From the NCBI RefSeq assembly GCF_007753265.1, contig NZ_CP036349.1:5330862-5394861 (forward strand): a DNA stretch of 64,000 bases, given 5' to 3'. The notes below the pieces were generated by a model. It was given only the letters and a program-made list of their open reading frames with translations. It did not search any database and was not told the DNA's origin. How positions within the stretch are numbered: position 1 is the stretch's first letter; the number at the start of each line of letters is the position of its first letter. This stretch comes from Botrimarina mediterranea. GTDB taxonomy: Bacteria; Planctomycetota; Planctomycetia; Pirellulales; Lacipirellulaceae. The position numbers and the translations under genes are program-made. Positions 46,003 to 55,186 of this stretch are shown one piece after another.

Positions 46003-48738
46003 ATGGCCAGCGCCAACGCCAAAGTTCCCGCCTCGCCGATTCCTAACGACGTGGACCCGGTCGAAACGAGCGAATGGCTCGAATCGCTCGAGTATGTCCT
46101 GGAGAACCGTGGCCCCGAGCGCGCGCAAGAACTGCTCGCTGCGCTCGAGTCGGCCGCGGTGCGGAGCGGCGTCGAGTTGCCGTTCACGGCGACGACGCCT
46201 TACGTCAACACGATCCCCCGGACGGATCAGCCCGCTTACCCGGGCGACCGCGAGTTGGAGCGGCGCATCAAGAGCTACGTCCGCTGGAACGCGATGGCGA
46301 TGGTCACCCGCGCCAACCGCGACCCCGCTTCGCCGGGCGGTCACATCAGCACGTTCGCCAGTTCGGCAACGCTGTATGAAGTCGCGCTGAACCACTTCAT
46401 CAAGGGCCGCGGCGAGGACGGCTTCTCGGGCGACCAAGTCTACTACCAAGGCCACGCCGCCCCGGGCATGTACAGCCGCGCCTTCCTCGAAGGCCGGCTC
46501 ACCGAGCAGAACCTCGTCAATTTCCGCCGCGAGATGGGCGAAGGGGGCGGGCTCTCTAGCTACCCGCACCCGTGGCTGATGCCCGAGTTCTGGGAGTTCC
46601 CGACGGTGTCGATGGGCCTCGCGCCGATCATGGCGATCTACCAGGCCCGCTTCAACGAGTACCTCACCGACCGCGGCATCAAGGACTGCTCGAAGAAGCA
46701 CGTCTGGGCCTTCCTCGGCGACGGCGAGTGCGACGAGCCCGAGACGCTCGGCGCCATCACGCTCGCGTCGCGCGAGCATCTTGAGAATCTGATCTTCGTC
46801 ATCAACTGCAACCTGCAACGGCTCGACGGGCCGGTGCGTGGCAACGGCAAGATCATCCAAGAACTCGAAGGCGCGTTCCGCGGCGCCGGCTGGAACGTCA
46901 TCAAGGTCGTCTGGGGCGGCGACTGGGACCCGCTGATCGAAGCCGACCACGACGGTTTGCTCGCTCGACGGATGATGGAAGTCGTTGACGGCGAGTACCA
47001 GAAGTACGTCGTCGCCGGCGGCGATTACATCCGTGAGAAGTTCTTCGGCAAGTACCCCGAGCTCGCCGAGCGCGTGAAGAACTTCGCCGACAAGAAACTC
47101 GAGAAGATGAAGCGCGGCGGCCACGACCCCGAGAAGGTCTTCGCCGCCTACCAACGCGCTGTCACCCAGAAGAACGGCAAGCCGACCGTCGTCATCGCCA
47201 AGACGATCAAGGGCTACGGCCTCGGCGAGGCGGGCGAGGGTCGCAACATGACCCACAACAACAAGAAGCTCAACGAGGAAGAGCTCCGCGAGTTCCGCAC
47301 GCGGTTCGGCATCCCGATCAGCGACGAGCGCGTCGCCGAGGCGCCGTTCTACCGGCCGCCGAAGGACAGCCCCGAGATGAAGTACCTCCGCGAGCGCCGC
47401 GAAGCGCTGGGCGGCTCGGTGCCGGCGCGCTCGACGCAGCCGGTGACCATGGAGGTGCCGACGCTCGCCGAGTACGGCAAGACGCTCGACAAGCTCGTCA
47501 GCCAAGCGCCCGGCAAGGAAATGTCCACGACGATGGGCTTCGTCCGCCTGCTGAGCGACCTGCTGCGTGACAAGAAGATCGGCAAGCAGATCGTGCCGAT
47601 CGTCCCCGACGAGTCGCGCACCTTCGGCATGGAGGGCTTGTTCCGCCAGATCGGCATTTACGCCCACGCCGGCCAGCTCTACGAGCCGGTCGACGCCGAT
47701 CAACTCGCTTACTACAAGGAAGCGAAGGACGGCCAGCTGCTCGAAGAGGGCATCACCGAAGCGGGCTCGATGAGCAGCTTCAACGCCGCGGGCACCGCCT
47801 ATAGCTCGCACGGCGTGAACATGATCCCCATGTTCATCTACTACTCGATGTTCGGCTTCCAACGCATCGGCGACCTGATCTGGGCCGCCGCCGACATGCG
47901 GGCCAAGGGCTTCATGCTCGGCGGCACCGCGGGGCGCACCACGCTCAACGGCGAGGGGCTCCAGCACCAAGACGGCCACTCGCTGGTGAACGCCATCGCG
48001 TTCCCCACCGTCCGCGCCTACGACCCGGCCTATTCCTACGAGACGGCCGTCATCGTCTTCCATGGCCTGCAGAAGATGTACGTCGAGAACGAGACGTGCA
48101 TCTACTACATCATGGTCGAGAACGAAAACGTGATGATGCCGGAGATCCCCAAGGGCGCCGACGGTCAGCCCGACCCGGCGGTCATCGAGGGGATCGTCCG
48201 CGGCATGCACAAGGTGAGCAGTGTCGATGCTCAGAACAAGCAGCACCACGTGCAGCTCTTCGGTTCGGGCTCGATCCTGCACAGCACGCTCGACGCCCAG
48301 AAGATCCTCGCCGAGCGTTACGGCGTGTCGAGCGACGCCTGGAGCGTCACTAGCTACACCGAGCTGCGTCGCGACGCGCAAGAGTGCGAGCGCTGGAACA
48401 TGCTCAACCCGGCGGCGCCGCGTCGGCATTCGTTCTTCGAGCAGCAGATGGCCGGCGCCGAGGGCCCGATCATCGCCGCCAGCGACTACCTCCGCGCCCT
48501 GTCGGAGCAGCTCCTGCCGTACGCCCCCAACGGGATGTACTGCCTCGGGACCGACGGCATGGGCCGCAGCGAGAGCCGCGAGAACCTCCGCCGCCACTTC
48601 GAGGTGGACAAGGAGAGCATCGTCATCGCGACGCTCTACAAGCTCAGCCGCGACGGCAAGCTCGACGCGAGCGTCGTCGATCAAGCGATCAACGACCTCG
48701 GCTATGACCGCGAGAAGAAGTCGCCGCTGTACGCGTAG
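46003..48738 (+). CDS. aceE: Pyruvate dehydrogenase E1 component, homodimeric type
   Basis: 911 residues, the length of the single-chain AceE rather than the split alpha/beta E1. The thiamine diphosphate site is visible as GDGECDEPETLGAI to NLQRLDGPVRGNGK. PGGHISTFASSATLYEVALN and GAGSMSSFNAAGTAYS-like stretches are family marks. It decarboxylates pyruvate and passes the acetyl group to lipoate on AceF, which is encoded next on the same strand (113 bp gap with a family I palindrome). A long frame antisense to it is a shadow. Confidence 0.96.
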   Translation: MASANAKVPASPIPNDVDPVETSEWLESLEYVLENRGPERAQELLAALESAAVRSGVELPFTATTPYVNTIPRTDQPAYPGDRELERRIKSYVRWNAMAMVTRANRDPASPGGHISTFASSATLYEVALNHFIKGRGEDGFSGDQVYYQGHAAPGMYSRAFLEGRLTEQNLVNFRREMGEGGGLSSYPHPWLMPEFWEFPTVSMGLAPIMAIYQARFNEYLTDRGIKDCSKKHVWAFLGDGECDEPETLGAITLASREHLENLIFVINCNLQRLDGPVRGNGKIIQELEGAFRGAGWNVIKVVWGGDWDPLIEADHDGLLARRMMEVVDGEYQKYVVAGGDYIREKFFGKYPELAERVKNFADKKLEKMKRGGHDPEKVFAAYQRAVTQKNGKPTVVIAKTIKGYGLGEAGEGRNMTHNNKKLNEEELREFRTRFGIPISDERVAEAPFYRPPKDSPEMKYLRERREALGGSVPARSTQPVTMEVPTLAEYGKTLDKLVSQAPGKEMSTTMGFVRLLSDLLRDKKIGKQIVPIVPDESRTFGMEGLFRQIGIYAHAGQLYEPVDADQLAYYKEAKDGQLLEEGITEAGSMSSFNAAGTAYSSHGVNMIPMFIYYSMFGFQRIGDLIWAAADMRAKGFMLGGTAGRTTLNGEGLQHQDGHSLVNAIAFPTVRAYDPAYSYETAVIVFHGLQKMYVENETCIYYIMVENENVMMPEIPKGADGQPDPAVIEGIVRGMHKVSSVDAQNKQHHVQLFGSGSILHSTLDAQKILAERYGVSSDAWSVTSYTELRRDAQECERWNMLNPAAPRRHSFFEQQMAGAEGPIIAASDYLRALSEQLLPYAPNGMYCLGTDGMGRSESRENLRRHFEVDKESIVIATLYKLSRDGKLDASVVDQAINDLGYDREKKSPLYA

Positions 48739-48761
48739 CCCAATCTGATTCAAAGAAGTGA

Positions 48762-48827
48762 AACCGCGAATAACGCGAATCGACGCTAATTGATCTTCTT
48801 CGCGATAATTCGCGTCGATTCGCGGTT
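48762..48827. repeat. Family I palindrome between aceE and aceF
   Basis: AACCGCGAATAACGCGAATC (from 48762) pairs with the right arm CGCGTCGATTCGCGGTT ending at 48827. The words resemble repeats I know by eye from other high-GC genomes, but only one copy is in this window. Confidence 0.85.
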
Positions 48828-48851
48828 CCAACAATAGCAGCAATAGTCGCC

Positions 48852-50258
48852 ATGCCATCTGAAATCACCCTCCCCAGCCTCGGCGAGAACATCGAGTCGG
48901 GCGACATCCTTTCGATCCTCGTGTCGGAGGGGGACACCGTCTCCGTCGAGCAGGACCTGCTGGAGATCGAGACCGACAAGGCGACCGTCCCGGTCCCCAG
49001 CCCGTCGGCCGGGAAGATCACCAAGGTCCTCGTGAAAGAAGGGGACACGGTGGCCGTCGGCGCGGCGATCTTCGAGATCGAAGCGGGCGAGGCAGCACCG
49101 AAGCAGGAAGAAGCGCCAAAGCCCGAGGCACCGAAGGCAGAGGCCAAGGCGGAAGAGCCCAAGCCGGCTCCGAAGCAAGAGACGGCGAAGAAGGCGGAGC
49201 CCCAACCCGCTGACGACGACGCCGATGGCGACGCCCAGGCCGAGGACCTCGCCGATGGCATTCACCACCCGAAGGCCGAGCCTGCGCCGAAGCCCGTCGC
49301 CCCCGCCGCGAAGCCGGCGCCGGCCGCCGTCGCGAGCGAGAGCCAAGGCGCCTCGGCCGCGGCAAGCCCCTCGGTGCGTCGCCTCGCTCGGGAGCTGGGC
49401 GTCGATTTGCGTCGCGTTCAAGCCAGCGGTTCGGGCGGTCGCATCACCGAGGACGACGTGCAGGCCCACGTCCGCGCTGCTCAAGAGCAGGCCCGCGCGG
49501 CGGCGCCGAGCGGTGGGCCCGGCGTGCCCAGCAGCGACGCCGCGGGCGCCGTACGTCGCGAGCGGATGTCGCGCATGCGGCAGACCATCGCCAAGAACAT
49601 GGTCGCTAGCTACACGACCATCCCGCAGCTGACGAACTTCGACGACGTCGACGTCACGGAGCTCGAAGAGATCCGCCTGGCGAGCAAAGAAGACTACGCC
49701 GCCCAGGACCTCAAGCTCACGCAGATGCCGTTCCTGATCAAGGCGATCGCCGGCGCGCTAAAGCGGCACCCGATCGTCAACGCCTCGGTCGACATGGAAG
49801 CGGGCGAGGTGATCTACAAGGAGTACGTCAACATCGGCGTGGCGGTCGACACCGATCGCGGCCTAGTGGTGCCGGTGATCCGCGACGCCGACCGGCTGAG
49901 CATCTCGCAGATCACCCGCGAACTCGACCGCTTGGTGGACAAGGCTCGGGAGGGAGCGCTCGCCATCGACGAGATGCGCGGCGGCACGTTCACGATCAGC
50001 AACATGGGCGCGGTCGGCGGCACGTACTCGACGCCCATCATCAATCCGCCCGAAGTGGCGATCTTGCTGGTCGGCCGCAGCCGCATGCTGCCGTGGGTGA
50101 TTGGCAAGGGCAAGGACGCGAAGATCGAGCCGCGGCTGGTGATGCCCCTGTCGCTGACGTACGACCACCGCGTGGTGGACGGCGCCGACGCCGCCCGCTT
50201 CGTCAACGAACTGAAGGGCTTCCTCGCCGCCCCGGGCCGCCTCCTTCTGGCGCCGTGA
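48852..50258 (+). CDS. aceF: Dihydrolipoamide acetyltransferase (E2)
   Basis: 468 residues: one lipoyl domain with the lipoylated lysine K43 in EIETDKATVPVP, an Ala/Pro/Lys/Glu-rich flexible linker (about 80-170), a peripheral-subunit-binding domain (PSVRRLARELGVDLRRV) and the acyltransferase domain with the active-site motif DHRVVDGADAARF. E2 forms the core of the pyruvate dehydrogenase complex and transfers acetyl to CoA. It follows aceE and lpdA. Confidence 0.95.
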   Translation: MPSEITLPSLGENIESGDILSILVSEGDTVSVEQDLLEIETDKATVPVPSPSAGKITKVLVKEGDTVAVGAAIFEIEAGEAAPKQEEAPKPEAPKAEAKAEEPKPAPKQETAKKAEPQPADDDADGDAQAEDLADGIHHPKAEPAPKPVAPAAKPAPAAVASESQGASAAASPSVRRLARELGVDLRRVQASGSGGRITEDDVQAHVRAAQEQARAAAPSGGPGVPSSDAAGAVRRERMSRMRQTIAKNMVASYTTIPQLTNFDDVDVTELEEIRLASKEDYAAQDLKLTQMPFLIKAIAGALKRHPIVNASVDMEAGEVIYKEYVNIGVAVDTDRGLVVPVIRDADRLSISQITRELDRLVDKAREGALAIDEMRGGTFTISNMGAVGGTYSTPIINPPEVAILLVGRSRMLPWVIGKGKDAKIEPRLVMPLSLTYDHRVVDGADAARFVNELKGFLAAPGRLLLAP

Positions 50259-50265
50259 TTTTTTT

Positions 50266-50427
50266 GGAACCACAGATAAACACCGATGGACACGGATGAA
50301 GAGCTGAAAGGAGTAGCTGCATACTGCTGCAGGCTCCTACAACTCTTTGCATTGCTGACGCAACCAAGGCTAAACTGCGTCAACAGCGATAAAGCATCCG
50401 TGTTTATCCGTGTGCATCTGTGGTTCC
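50266..50427. repeat. Family F palindrome, copy 2, with inner hairpin
   Basis: The arms at 50266-50298 (GGAACCACAGATAAACACCG...) and 50395-50427 pair over 33 bp. An inner hairpin holds GGAGTAGCTGCATACTGCTG followed by CAGGCTCCTAC. It lies between aceF and the STAS gene. Confidence 0.92.
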
Positions 50428-50444
50428 TTCTCTAGGCGGTTACG

Positions 50445-50807
50445 ATGAGTGAGGCCTCGACGGTGGACCTCTTCGACGGCTGGCGGTCGACCTTCGAGGA
50501 CATCGGCGGCTGGCTCTGCGTGCGGCTGCACCCACCCGGGGGCCCGGGGCAGTTCAGGCTCGCCGACGGCCTCTGGAACGAGGTCCACGCCCGCGGCGCC
50601 CAGCAGGTCGTCCTCGAGATGGACGACGTGTCGTTCTTCTCGTCGGCCCTGATGAGCGAACTGGTGCGTTTGCACAAACGCATCGCAATGGGCGGCGGCC
50701 GCCTGCGGCTCAGCGGCCTCCAAGAACACCCCCACGAAGCGATGCACATGCTGCGGCTCGACGAGGTGATGGCGGTCTACCCCGACCGCGCCGCGGCGAT
50801 GCAGTAA
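50445..50807 (+). CDS. STAS domain protein (anti-sigma factor antagonist type)
   Basis: 120 residues forming one STAS-like domain. The central strand VVLEMDDVSFFSSALMSELV contains the SS pair where SpoIIAA-type antagonists carry the phosphorylated Ser. STAS proteins bind anti-sigma kinases in partner-switching pathways. No kinase gene is adjacent. The small GlsB-like gene follows after 27 bp on the same strand, so a stress link is possible but unproven. Confidence 0.83.
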   Translation: MSEASTVDLFDGWRSTFEDIGGWLCVRLHPPGGPGQFRLADGLWNEVHARGAQQVVLEMDDVSFFSSALMSELVRLHKRIAMGGGRLRLSGLQEHPHEAMHMLRLDEVMAVYPDRAAAMQ

Positions 50808-50834
50808 TCCCCCGCGGTAAACGAAGAGCCCTGT

Positions 50835-51083
50835 ATGCTCAGCCTGATCTGGTTCCTGTTCATCGGCCTCGTTGCCGGCTACCTCGCCACCTGGTTCATG
50901 GAGGCGGGCCGGGCGGGCGTGTTGGGCATGATGCTTGTGGGCGTCTTGGGATCGTTCATCGGCGGCTTCGTCTTCCGAATCTTCGGCTTCCAAGCGGTCG
51001 GCTTCCCGGCGACGCTCGTGTCCGCGACGGTCGGCGCCGCCATCTGTATCGCCGCCATCCGCTACTTCGGCCCGAAGTTCTGA
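50835..51083 (+). CDS. GlsB/YeaQ/YmgE family small membrane protein
   Basis: 82 residues with three membrane helices. LIWFLFIGLVAGYLATWFM and GMMLVGVLGSFIGGFVFRIF are the two glycine-rich segments of the family (also called transglycosylase-associated). Members respond to general stress; the mechanism is unknown. It lies 27 bp after the STAS gene and is probably co-transcribed. Confidence 0.9.
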   Translation: MLSLIWFLFIGLVAGYLATWFMEAGRAGVLGMMLVGVLGSFIGGFVFRIFGFQAVGFPATLVSATVGAAICIAAIRYFGPKF

Positions 51084-51086
51084 AAG

Positions 51087-51154
51087 GTCTCGCGCAGAGA
51101 CGCAGAGGAAGGCGAGCCGGCGACGCGGGTCGCCGGAGGACTCACGCAAAGGCG
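51087..51154. repeat. Family H element interrupted by a family D-like hairpin
   Basis: TCTCGCGCAGAGACGCAGAGG (51088-51108) and ACTCACGCAAAGGCG (51140-51154) match the left arm of the element at 52051. Between them lies GGCGAGCCGGCGACGCGGGT and CGCCGG, a short family D-type palindrome. This reads as one element nested in another. Confidence 0.7.
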
Positions 51155-51245
51155 TGAAGCCTCATAGGAGCGATTGCTGTGGTCAATTCGTGCGTGACCG
51201 GCGTATAGAAGTAGCAGCAGACAACCCCACGCCAGCTTCGCCGCC

Positions 51246-51980
51246 ATGATCGGTCCCGCTGATTCCAACGCCACGCCGCCCGCCGCTCCGCAACCGATGC
51301 GCGAGTTGGTCGTCCTGACGCACGGCATCGCCTCGACGCGGTTCTTTCTGGCGCCGCTAGCGGCCCGGCTCCGCTCGGCGGGATTCACGACGCGGCTGAC
51401 CGGCTACCCGTCGCTGTGGTGGTCGAACGAGACGTTCGGCAAACGCCTGGCGGCGCTGTTGCGTCGGGTCGCGCCGAGTTATGACCGGGTCCACCTCGTA
51501 GTCCACAGCATGGGGGGCATCGTCGCCCGCTGCGCGCTGCGTGAGGAATTGCCGCCGAACTTTGGGCGGGTCGTGCAGATCGCCCCGCCGAACCGCGGCT
51601 CGCACATGGCGACGCGGCTGGCGGTCGAGTGTGGTCATCCGGCGTGGGACAACTTCATCGTGCGGCCGCACCGGTTCATCGCGCCGACGCTCGTCGAACT
51701 CGTCGACGCGCCCGACAGCTTCGTGAACCGTCTCGGCCCGGCGCCGGCGGGGATCGACGTGGGGGTGATCGCCGCCAGCAACGACCGCGTTCTCTACCCC
51801 GAGCAGACCCTGCTCGAAGGCGCCGCCGACCACTGCACGGTGAACGGCTGGCACACGGGCGTCTTGTGGACCAAAGAGACGGCGGAGTTGACGGCGCGGT
51901 TCCTGCGCACGGGGCGATTTGGGGAAGGCGGTCAGCTATCAGCGGTCCGTGATCGGCTCACGCCGATGGCGGAAGCGTAG
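51246..51980 (+). CDS. Alpha/beta hydrolase (lipase/esterase-like)
   Basis: 244 residues from the ATG at 51246. VVLTHGIASTRFFLAPLAAR starts the fold; S88 in VHSMGG is the nucleophile, and the late GWHTGVLW has a plausible catalytic His. QIAPPNRGSHMA resembles class 2 lipases. No signal peptide is visible. The last residues (QLSAVRDRLTPMAEA) are encoded in repeat-like DNA next to a long palindrome. The substrate is unknown. Confidence 0.82.
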   Translation: MIGPADSNATPPAAPQPMRELVVLTHGIASTRFFLAPLAARLRSAGFTTRLTGYPSLWWSNETFGKRLAALLRRVAPSYDRVHLVVHSMGGIVARCALREELPPNFGRVVQIAPPNRGSHMATRLAVECGHPAWDNFIVRPHRFIAPTLVELVDAPDSFVNRLGPAPAGIDVGVIAASNDRVLYPEQTLLEGAADHCTVNGWHTGVLWTKETAELTARFLRTGRFGEGGQLSAVRDRLTPMAEA

Positions 51981-52050
51981 GCCGTAACAAGCGCCGACGC
52001 GGATACGGCCAGCAACCGCTGACTGCGATAGCGTCGTTCGTTTTGCCGCA

Positions 52051-52241
52051 GCGTCTCGCGCAGAGACGCGGAGACGCAGAGGGTAGGCAGCGAAGACTCA
52101 CGCAAAGCCGCCAAGGCGCAAAGACAAAGTCGTTGAGAAACGAGCGCAGCCGCAAACGATCGCGCAGGAACGCGTTCTTTGCGGCTTAGCGCCTTTGCGT
52201 GAGTCTTGAAGGCATCCTGCTCTGCGTCTCTGCGCGAGACG
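52051..52241. repeat. Family H palindrome
   Basis: The left arm 52051-52125 (CGTCTCGCGCAGAGACGCGG ... ACTCACGCAAAGCCGCC) pairs with the right arm 52177-52241, which ends TCTGCGCGAGACG. It fills the 351-bp gap between the hydrolase and the SDR gene; shorter words repeated further out (CAGCGGTC and GACCGCTG) also pair. No gene is seen in the gap. Confidence 0.88.
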
Positions 52242-52331
52242 TCCCCACGTTGCTCCGTTGATCAGCGCGGGGCTAGAAACGCTAAGGCTAGGTGAAGCAC
52301 GCTCTCGTGGCTGACCGCTGATGGCTCCTCC

Positions 52332-53069
52332 TCACACCTCCATCGGCGCCTCGACGATCGCCTTCGCGTAGCTCGCGTAGGCCTCGCCGAATTGCTTCGC
52401 CATCTTGTCTGGGAACAGGTGGAAGTCACCCGCGGCGAGCGACGCCACGATGCCTTCGGCGACGACGCTCGGTGGGTCGGCGTCGGTGAGGCCGGCGTGG
52501 TCGGCCATGTCGGTGGCGATCGGACCCGGGTGGACGCTCAGCACGGTGGTTCCTTGCTCCTTGAGCAGGTCGTGGAGCGCCTGGGTGATCGAGTAGGAAG
52601 CGGCCTTCGACGCGCTGTAAGTTGAGCCGACCGAAAAGCTGCGGATCGAAACCACCGAATTGAGTTGCACGAACGCGCCGCCGCCGTTCTTCTTCAGCAC
52701 CGGCGCGAACGCCCGCGCCACCCGCAATAGGCCGTAGAGGTTCACGTCGAGTTCGTACTCGAGCTTCTCGAACACATCGTCGGCAAAAGGATCGGCGCTG
52801 CCGAAGACGCCGGCGTTGTTGATCACCAAGTCCACGTCCGCCGCGGTCTTCGCGGCCGCTTCGATGGTCGCCGGCTTCTGCAGGTCCATCTCGATGGGGG
52901 CGACGATGGCGCCGCACTCGCCGACCAGGGGTTCCGCCGAATCGAGCGACCTTACCGCCGCATAGACCTTCTTGGCGCCGTGATCGACCAGCGACTTCAC
53001 GATCGCTTTGCCGATGCCACGGTTGGCGCCGGTCACCAGCGCAACACGGCCTTTCACGTCAAAACTCAT
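52332..53069 (-). CDS. Short-chain dehydrogenase/reductase
   Basis: 245 residues, classical SDR length. The cofactor motif is TGANRGIG near residue 14, NNAG lies near 85, and the catalytic pattern is [18 protein letters not shown] with Ser, Tyr and Lys. HPGPIATDM closes the pocket. The substrate is unknown. The upstream M50 protease gene is on the same strand but a perfect 30-bp-arm palindrome lies between. Confidence 0.88.
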   Translation of the reverse strand: MSFDVKGRVALVTGANRGIGKAIVKSLVDHGAKKVYAAVRSLDSAEPLVGECGAIVAPIEMDLQKPATIEAAAKTAADVDLVINNAGVFGSADPFADDVFEKLEYELDVNLYGLLRVARAFAPVLKKNGGGAFVQLNSVVSIRSFSVGSTYSASKAASYSITQALHDLLKEQGTTVLSVHPGPIATDMADHAGLTDADPPSVVAEGIVASLAAGDFHLFPDKMAKQFGEAYASYAKAIVEAPMEV

Positions 53070-53162
53070 GGCGGGGCTCCAAGGATGGAGGGAGTTGGGG
53101 AGGGGACGCGTAGGAGGAGGTACGCTGGGACGGTTGCGGTGGTTCGACCAAGTCGATCGCCG

Positions 53163-53243
53163 TTGAGCCGAACGCGCTAGCGTCGGGCGCCACCACGGTT
53201 GAGCAAGATCCGATGGCGCCCGACGCTAGCGCGTTCGGCTCAA
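53163..53243. repeat. Palindrome with perfect 30-bp arms
   Basis: The arms at 53163-53192 (TTGAGCCGAACGCGCTAGCG...) and 53214-53243 are exact reverse complements. It sits just after the M50 protease stop (53249) on the minus strand and could end its transcript. Confidence 0.95.
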
Positions 53244-53248
53244 GGTCT

Positions 53249-54292
53249 TCATTGCTTCAATCCCAACAGCGGGAAGCACAGCACCGGGATCGCTAGCGAC
53301 GCCATGCCAATCATCCAGCGGCGGTTGTCGAGTTCGATCGTGTCGTCCGACGTGGGCGGGTGATCGACGCCCATCAGGATCACCAGGATCAGCATCGGCG
53401 TCCACACGGCCGCTTGATCGAGGTTGATCACCACATACGTGATCGCGATGACGATGAACGCCCGCGCGAAGGTGTGCGCGTCTTTTCCGAAGAGGCCGTA
53501 GATGGTGTGGCCGCCGTCGAGTTGGCTGATGGGGAGCATGTTGAGGCCGGTGATGAGCATGCCGACCCAGCCCGCCATGAAGTAGGCGTTGACCTGCGAG
53601 ATGCCGATCCAGTCGCCTTTGTTGAGCGTGGTGTTACCCGCGGCGTCGACGACGGGCCGTGACGCGTCGCGGCTCTCGATCATCCACTTCACCACCAGCG
53701 GGCTGTTGAGCTGTATCTCGTTCGCCTGCGGGCGTTGCGAGAGGTCGAGTTGTCCGACGCCGTACCAGAGGATCGGCAGCGCGACGATGAGCCCCGCGAT
53801 TGGGCCGGCGAGACCGATGTCGAAGATCTCACGCCGGTTGGCGCGGAGGCCGTCCATGCCGATGACCGCGCCCATCGTGCCGATCGGGTTGAACGGCACG
53901 GGGATGCAGAGCGGGTAGCTCGCGGGGATGCGGTGGATGAGCGTGAGGATGAAGTGCCCCATCTCGTGCGACAGCAGGATGGCGAGCACGGCGAGCATGT
54001 AGACGACGCCCTGCCGCCAACCGCCCGACAGGGTCACGGCCATCGCGTCCCACGTGTCCATGTGCTCGAGCGGTCGCCAATCGGAGGCGCCGACCCAGAG
54101 CGTGCTCGCGCAGGTGGCGATAAAGAGCCCGACCGGCAGGCCGATCCGGCGACGGCGCACGCCGCGGCGCGGCTTCGACTTCAAGTCGGACGCGCGGAGC
54201 TCGCCCCCAACTTCAACCGAGAACTCGGCGGGCGGGGGCGAGACGTACTGATCGTCGGCGGACTGCGGGGGCGTTGGCGTGGGGTCGCTCAT
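53249..54292 (-). CDS. Site-2 protease family (M50) membrane metalloprotease
   Basis: 347 residues. Residues 1-50 are cytoplasmic, Pro-rich then basic. The zinc motif HEMGH is at 109-113 inside a membrane helix, and the third ligand region is LNMLPISQLDGGH. Several helices follow. Site-2 proteases cut membrane-bound regulators such as anti-sigma factors, after a first cut outside. The substrate here is unknown; no PDZ domain is visible. infC lies upstream on the same strand across a family A element. Confidence 0.9.
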   Translation of the reverse strand: MSDPTPTPPQSADDQYVSPPPAEFSVEVGGELRASDLKSKPRRGVRRRRIGLPVGLFIATCASTLWVGASDWRPLEHMDTWDAMAVTLSGGWRQGVVYMLAVLAILLSHEMGHFILTLIHRIPASYPLCIPVPFNPIGTMGAVIGMDGLRANRREIFDIGLAGPIAGLIVALPILWYGVGQLDLSQRPQANEIQLNSPLVVKWMIESRDASRPVVDAAGNTTLNKGDWIGISQVNAYFMAGWVGMLITGLNMLPISQLDGGHTIYGLFGKDAHTFARAFIVIAITYVVINLDQAAVWTPMLILVILMGVDHPPTSDDTIELDNRRWMIGMASLAIPVLCFPLLGLKQ

Positions 54293-54353
54293 GCCGCCGA
54301 TCGTAGGGCGCCCAAGGCGTCAAAAAAAGGCGAGGCGCACGCGTCGCTAAAAA

Positions 54354-54439
54354 TGTGGGAGGCGTCTCCAGACGCCGATGACGCGCACCATGCCGTAACG
54401 GCTCGGAACCGCAATCGAGGTCTGGAGACCCCTCCCACA
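54354..54439. repeat. Family A element, copy 2 (86 bp)
   Basis: It starts TGTGGGAGGCGTCTCC and ends GAGACCCCTCCCACA, exactly 86 bp like the copy at 20783-20868, and shares the inner words GCGCACCATGCCGT (GCACCATGCCGT in copy 1). It lies between infC and the M50 protease gene. Confidence 0.92.
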
Positions 54440-54451
54440 GAAACGAAGCGA

Positions 54452-54988
54452 TTACTTCGGCGCCATGGTCGCAATGATCCGCTTGCCCTGCATCGTGGGG
54501 CCCTGCTCGAGCTTGGAGCAGTCTTCCAACTCCTTGATCACGCGCTGCATGACCTTGAAGCCCTCGTCGGTGTGGGCGTTCTCGCGGCCACGGAAGATGA
54601 CCGAGAAGATCACCTTGTCCTTCTTCTCAAGGAAGCTGCGGGCGTTGTTGACCTTTGTCATCAGGTCGTGCTCGCCGATCTTCGGACGCAGCCGGATCTC
54701 TTTGTTCTGGCTCTGGTGCGTGTGGCCTTTGTGGTGCCGTTTCTTCTGCTGGTACTTGAACTTGCCGTAGTCCATGATCCGACAGACGGGGGGCCGCTCC
54801 GTAGGAGCTACCTCCACCAGGTCGAGGCCGGCGTCGCGGGCGCGCTGCAGCGCCTCCTCGGTCGGGATGATGCCGAGCTGTTCGCCCTCCGCGTCGATCA
54901 CACGGATGGGGGTGATTCGGATCGCCTCGTTGATGCGTTGACTGTCTTTGCGGTCGGCCGGGCGTTCGGCGGTACGGAAGCGGGACAA
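54452..54988 (-). CDS. infC: Translation initiation factor IF-3
   Basis: 178 residues from a TTG at 54988, with TAGGAAA upstream as ribosome site. The N-domain ([20 protein letters not shown]), the linker after [13 protein letters not shown] and the C-domain ([20 protein letters not shown]) are all present. IF-3 keeps ribosomal subunits apart and checks the initiator tRNA. infC often has a rare start codon that IF-3 itself discriminates against; here TTG instead of the classical ATT. rpmI and rplT do not follow, unlike in many bacteria. Confidence 0.95.
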   Translation of the reverse strand: MSRFRTAERPADRKDSQRINEAIRITPIRVIDAEGEQLGIIPTEEALQRARDAGLDLVEVAPTERPPVCRIMDYGKFKYQQKKRHHKGHTHQSQNKEIRLRPKIGEHDLMTKVNNARSFLEKKDKVIFSVIFRGRENAHTDEGFKVMQRVIKELEDCSKLEQGPTMQGKRIIATMAPK

Positions 54989-55186
54989 GTGTTTTCCTAC
55001 AGGGGAATCGGGGACCCACCACCCCTTCAAGGGTGATCGGGCAGACGGAGAGACCCGCAAGTATTGGTCATACTGGCGGTCTGCGTCAACTGAACCGGCC
55101 ACGACTTTCGGCGGGATTCGGCCGAATAGCCGGTTTTTTTGGGTTCGGAGGGGTCCTGTCGCCGGCAGCCCTAGGAGACGGATCGC

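Noticed and set aside
45991-48858. 955-codon minus-strand open frame opposite aceE
   Set aside because: It mirrors a high-GC real gene and is rich in Arg, Val, Asp and Leu without motifs. AceE on the plus strand is unmistakable.
37316-53243. Integron attC sites or insertion-sequence ends as the explanation of the palindromes
   Set aside because: No integrase or transposase gene is in the window, the R-box type bulges of attC were not seen, and the neighbouring genes are ordinary housekeeping genes rather than cassettes.
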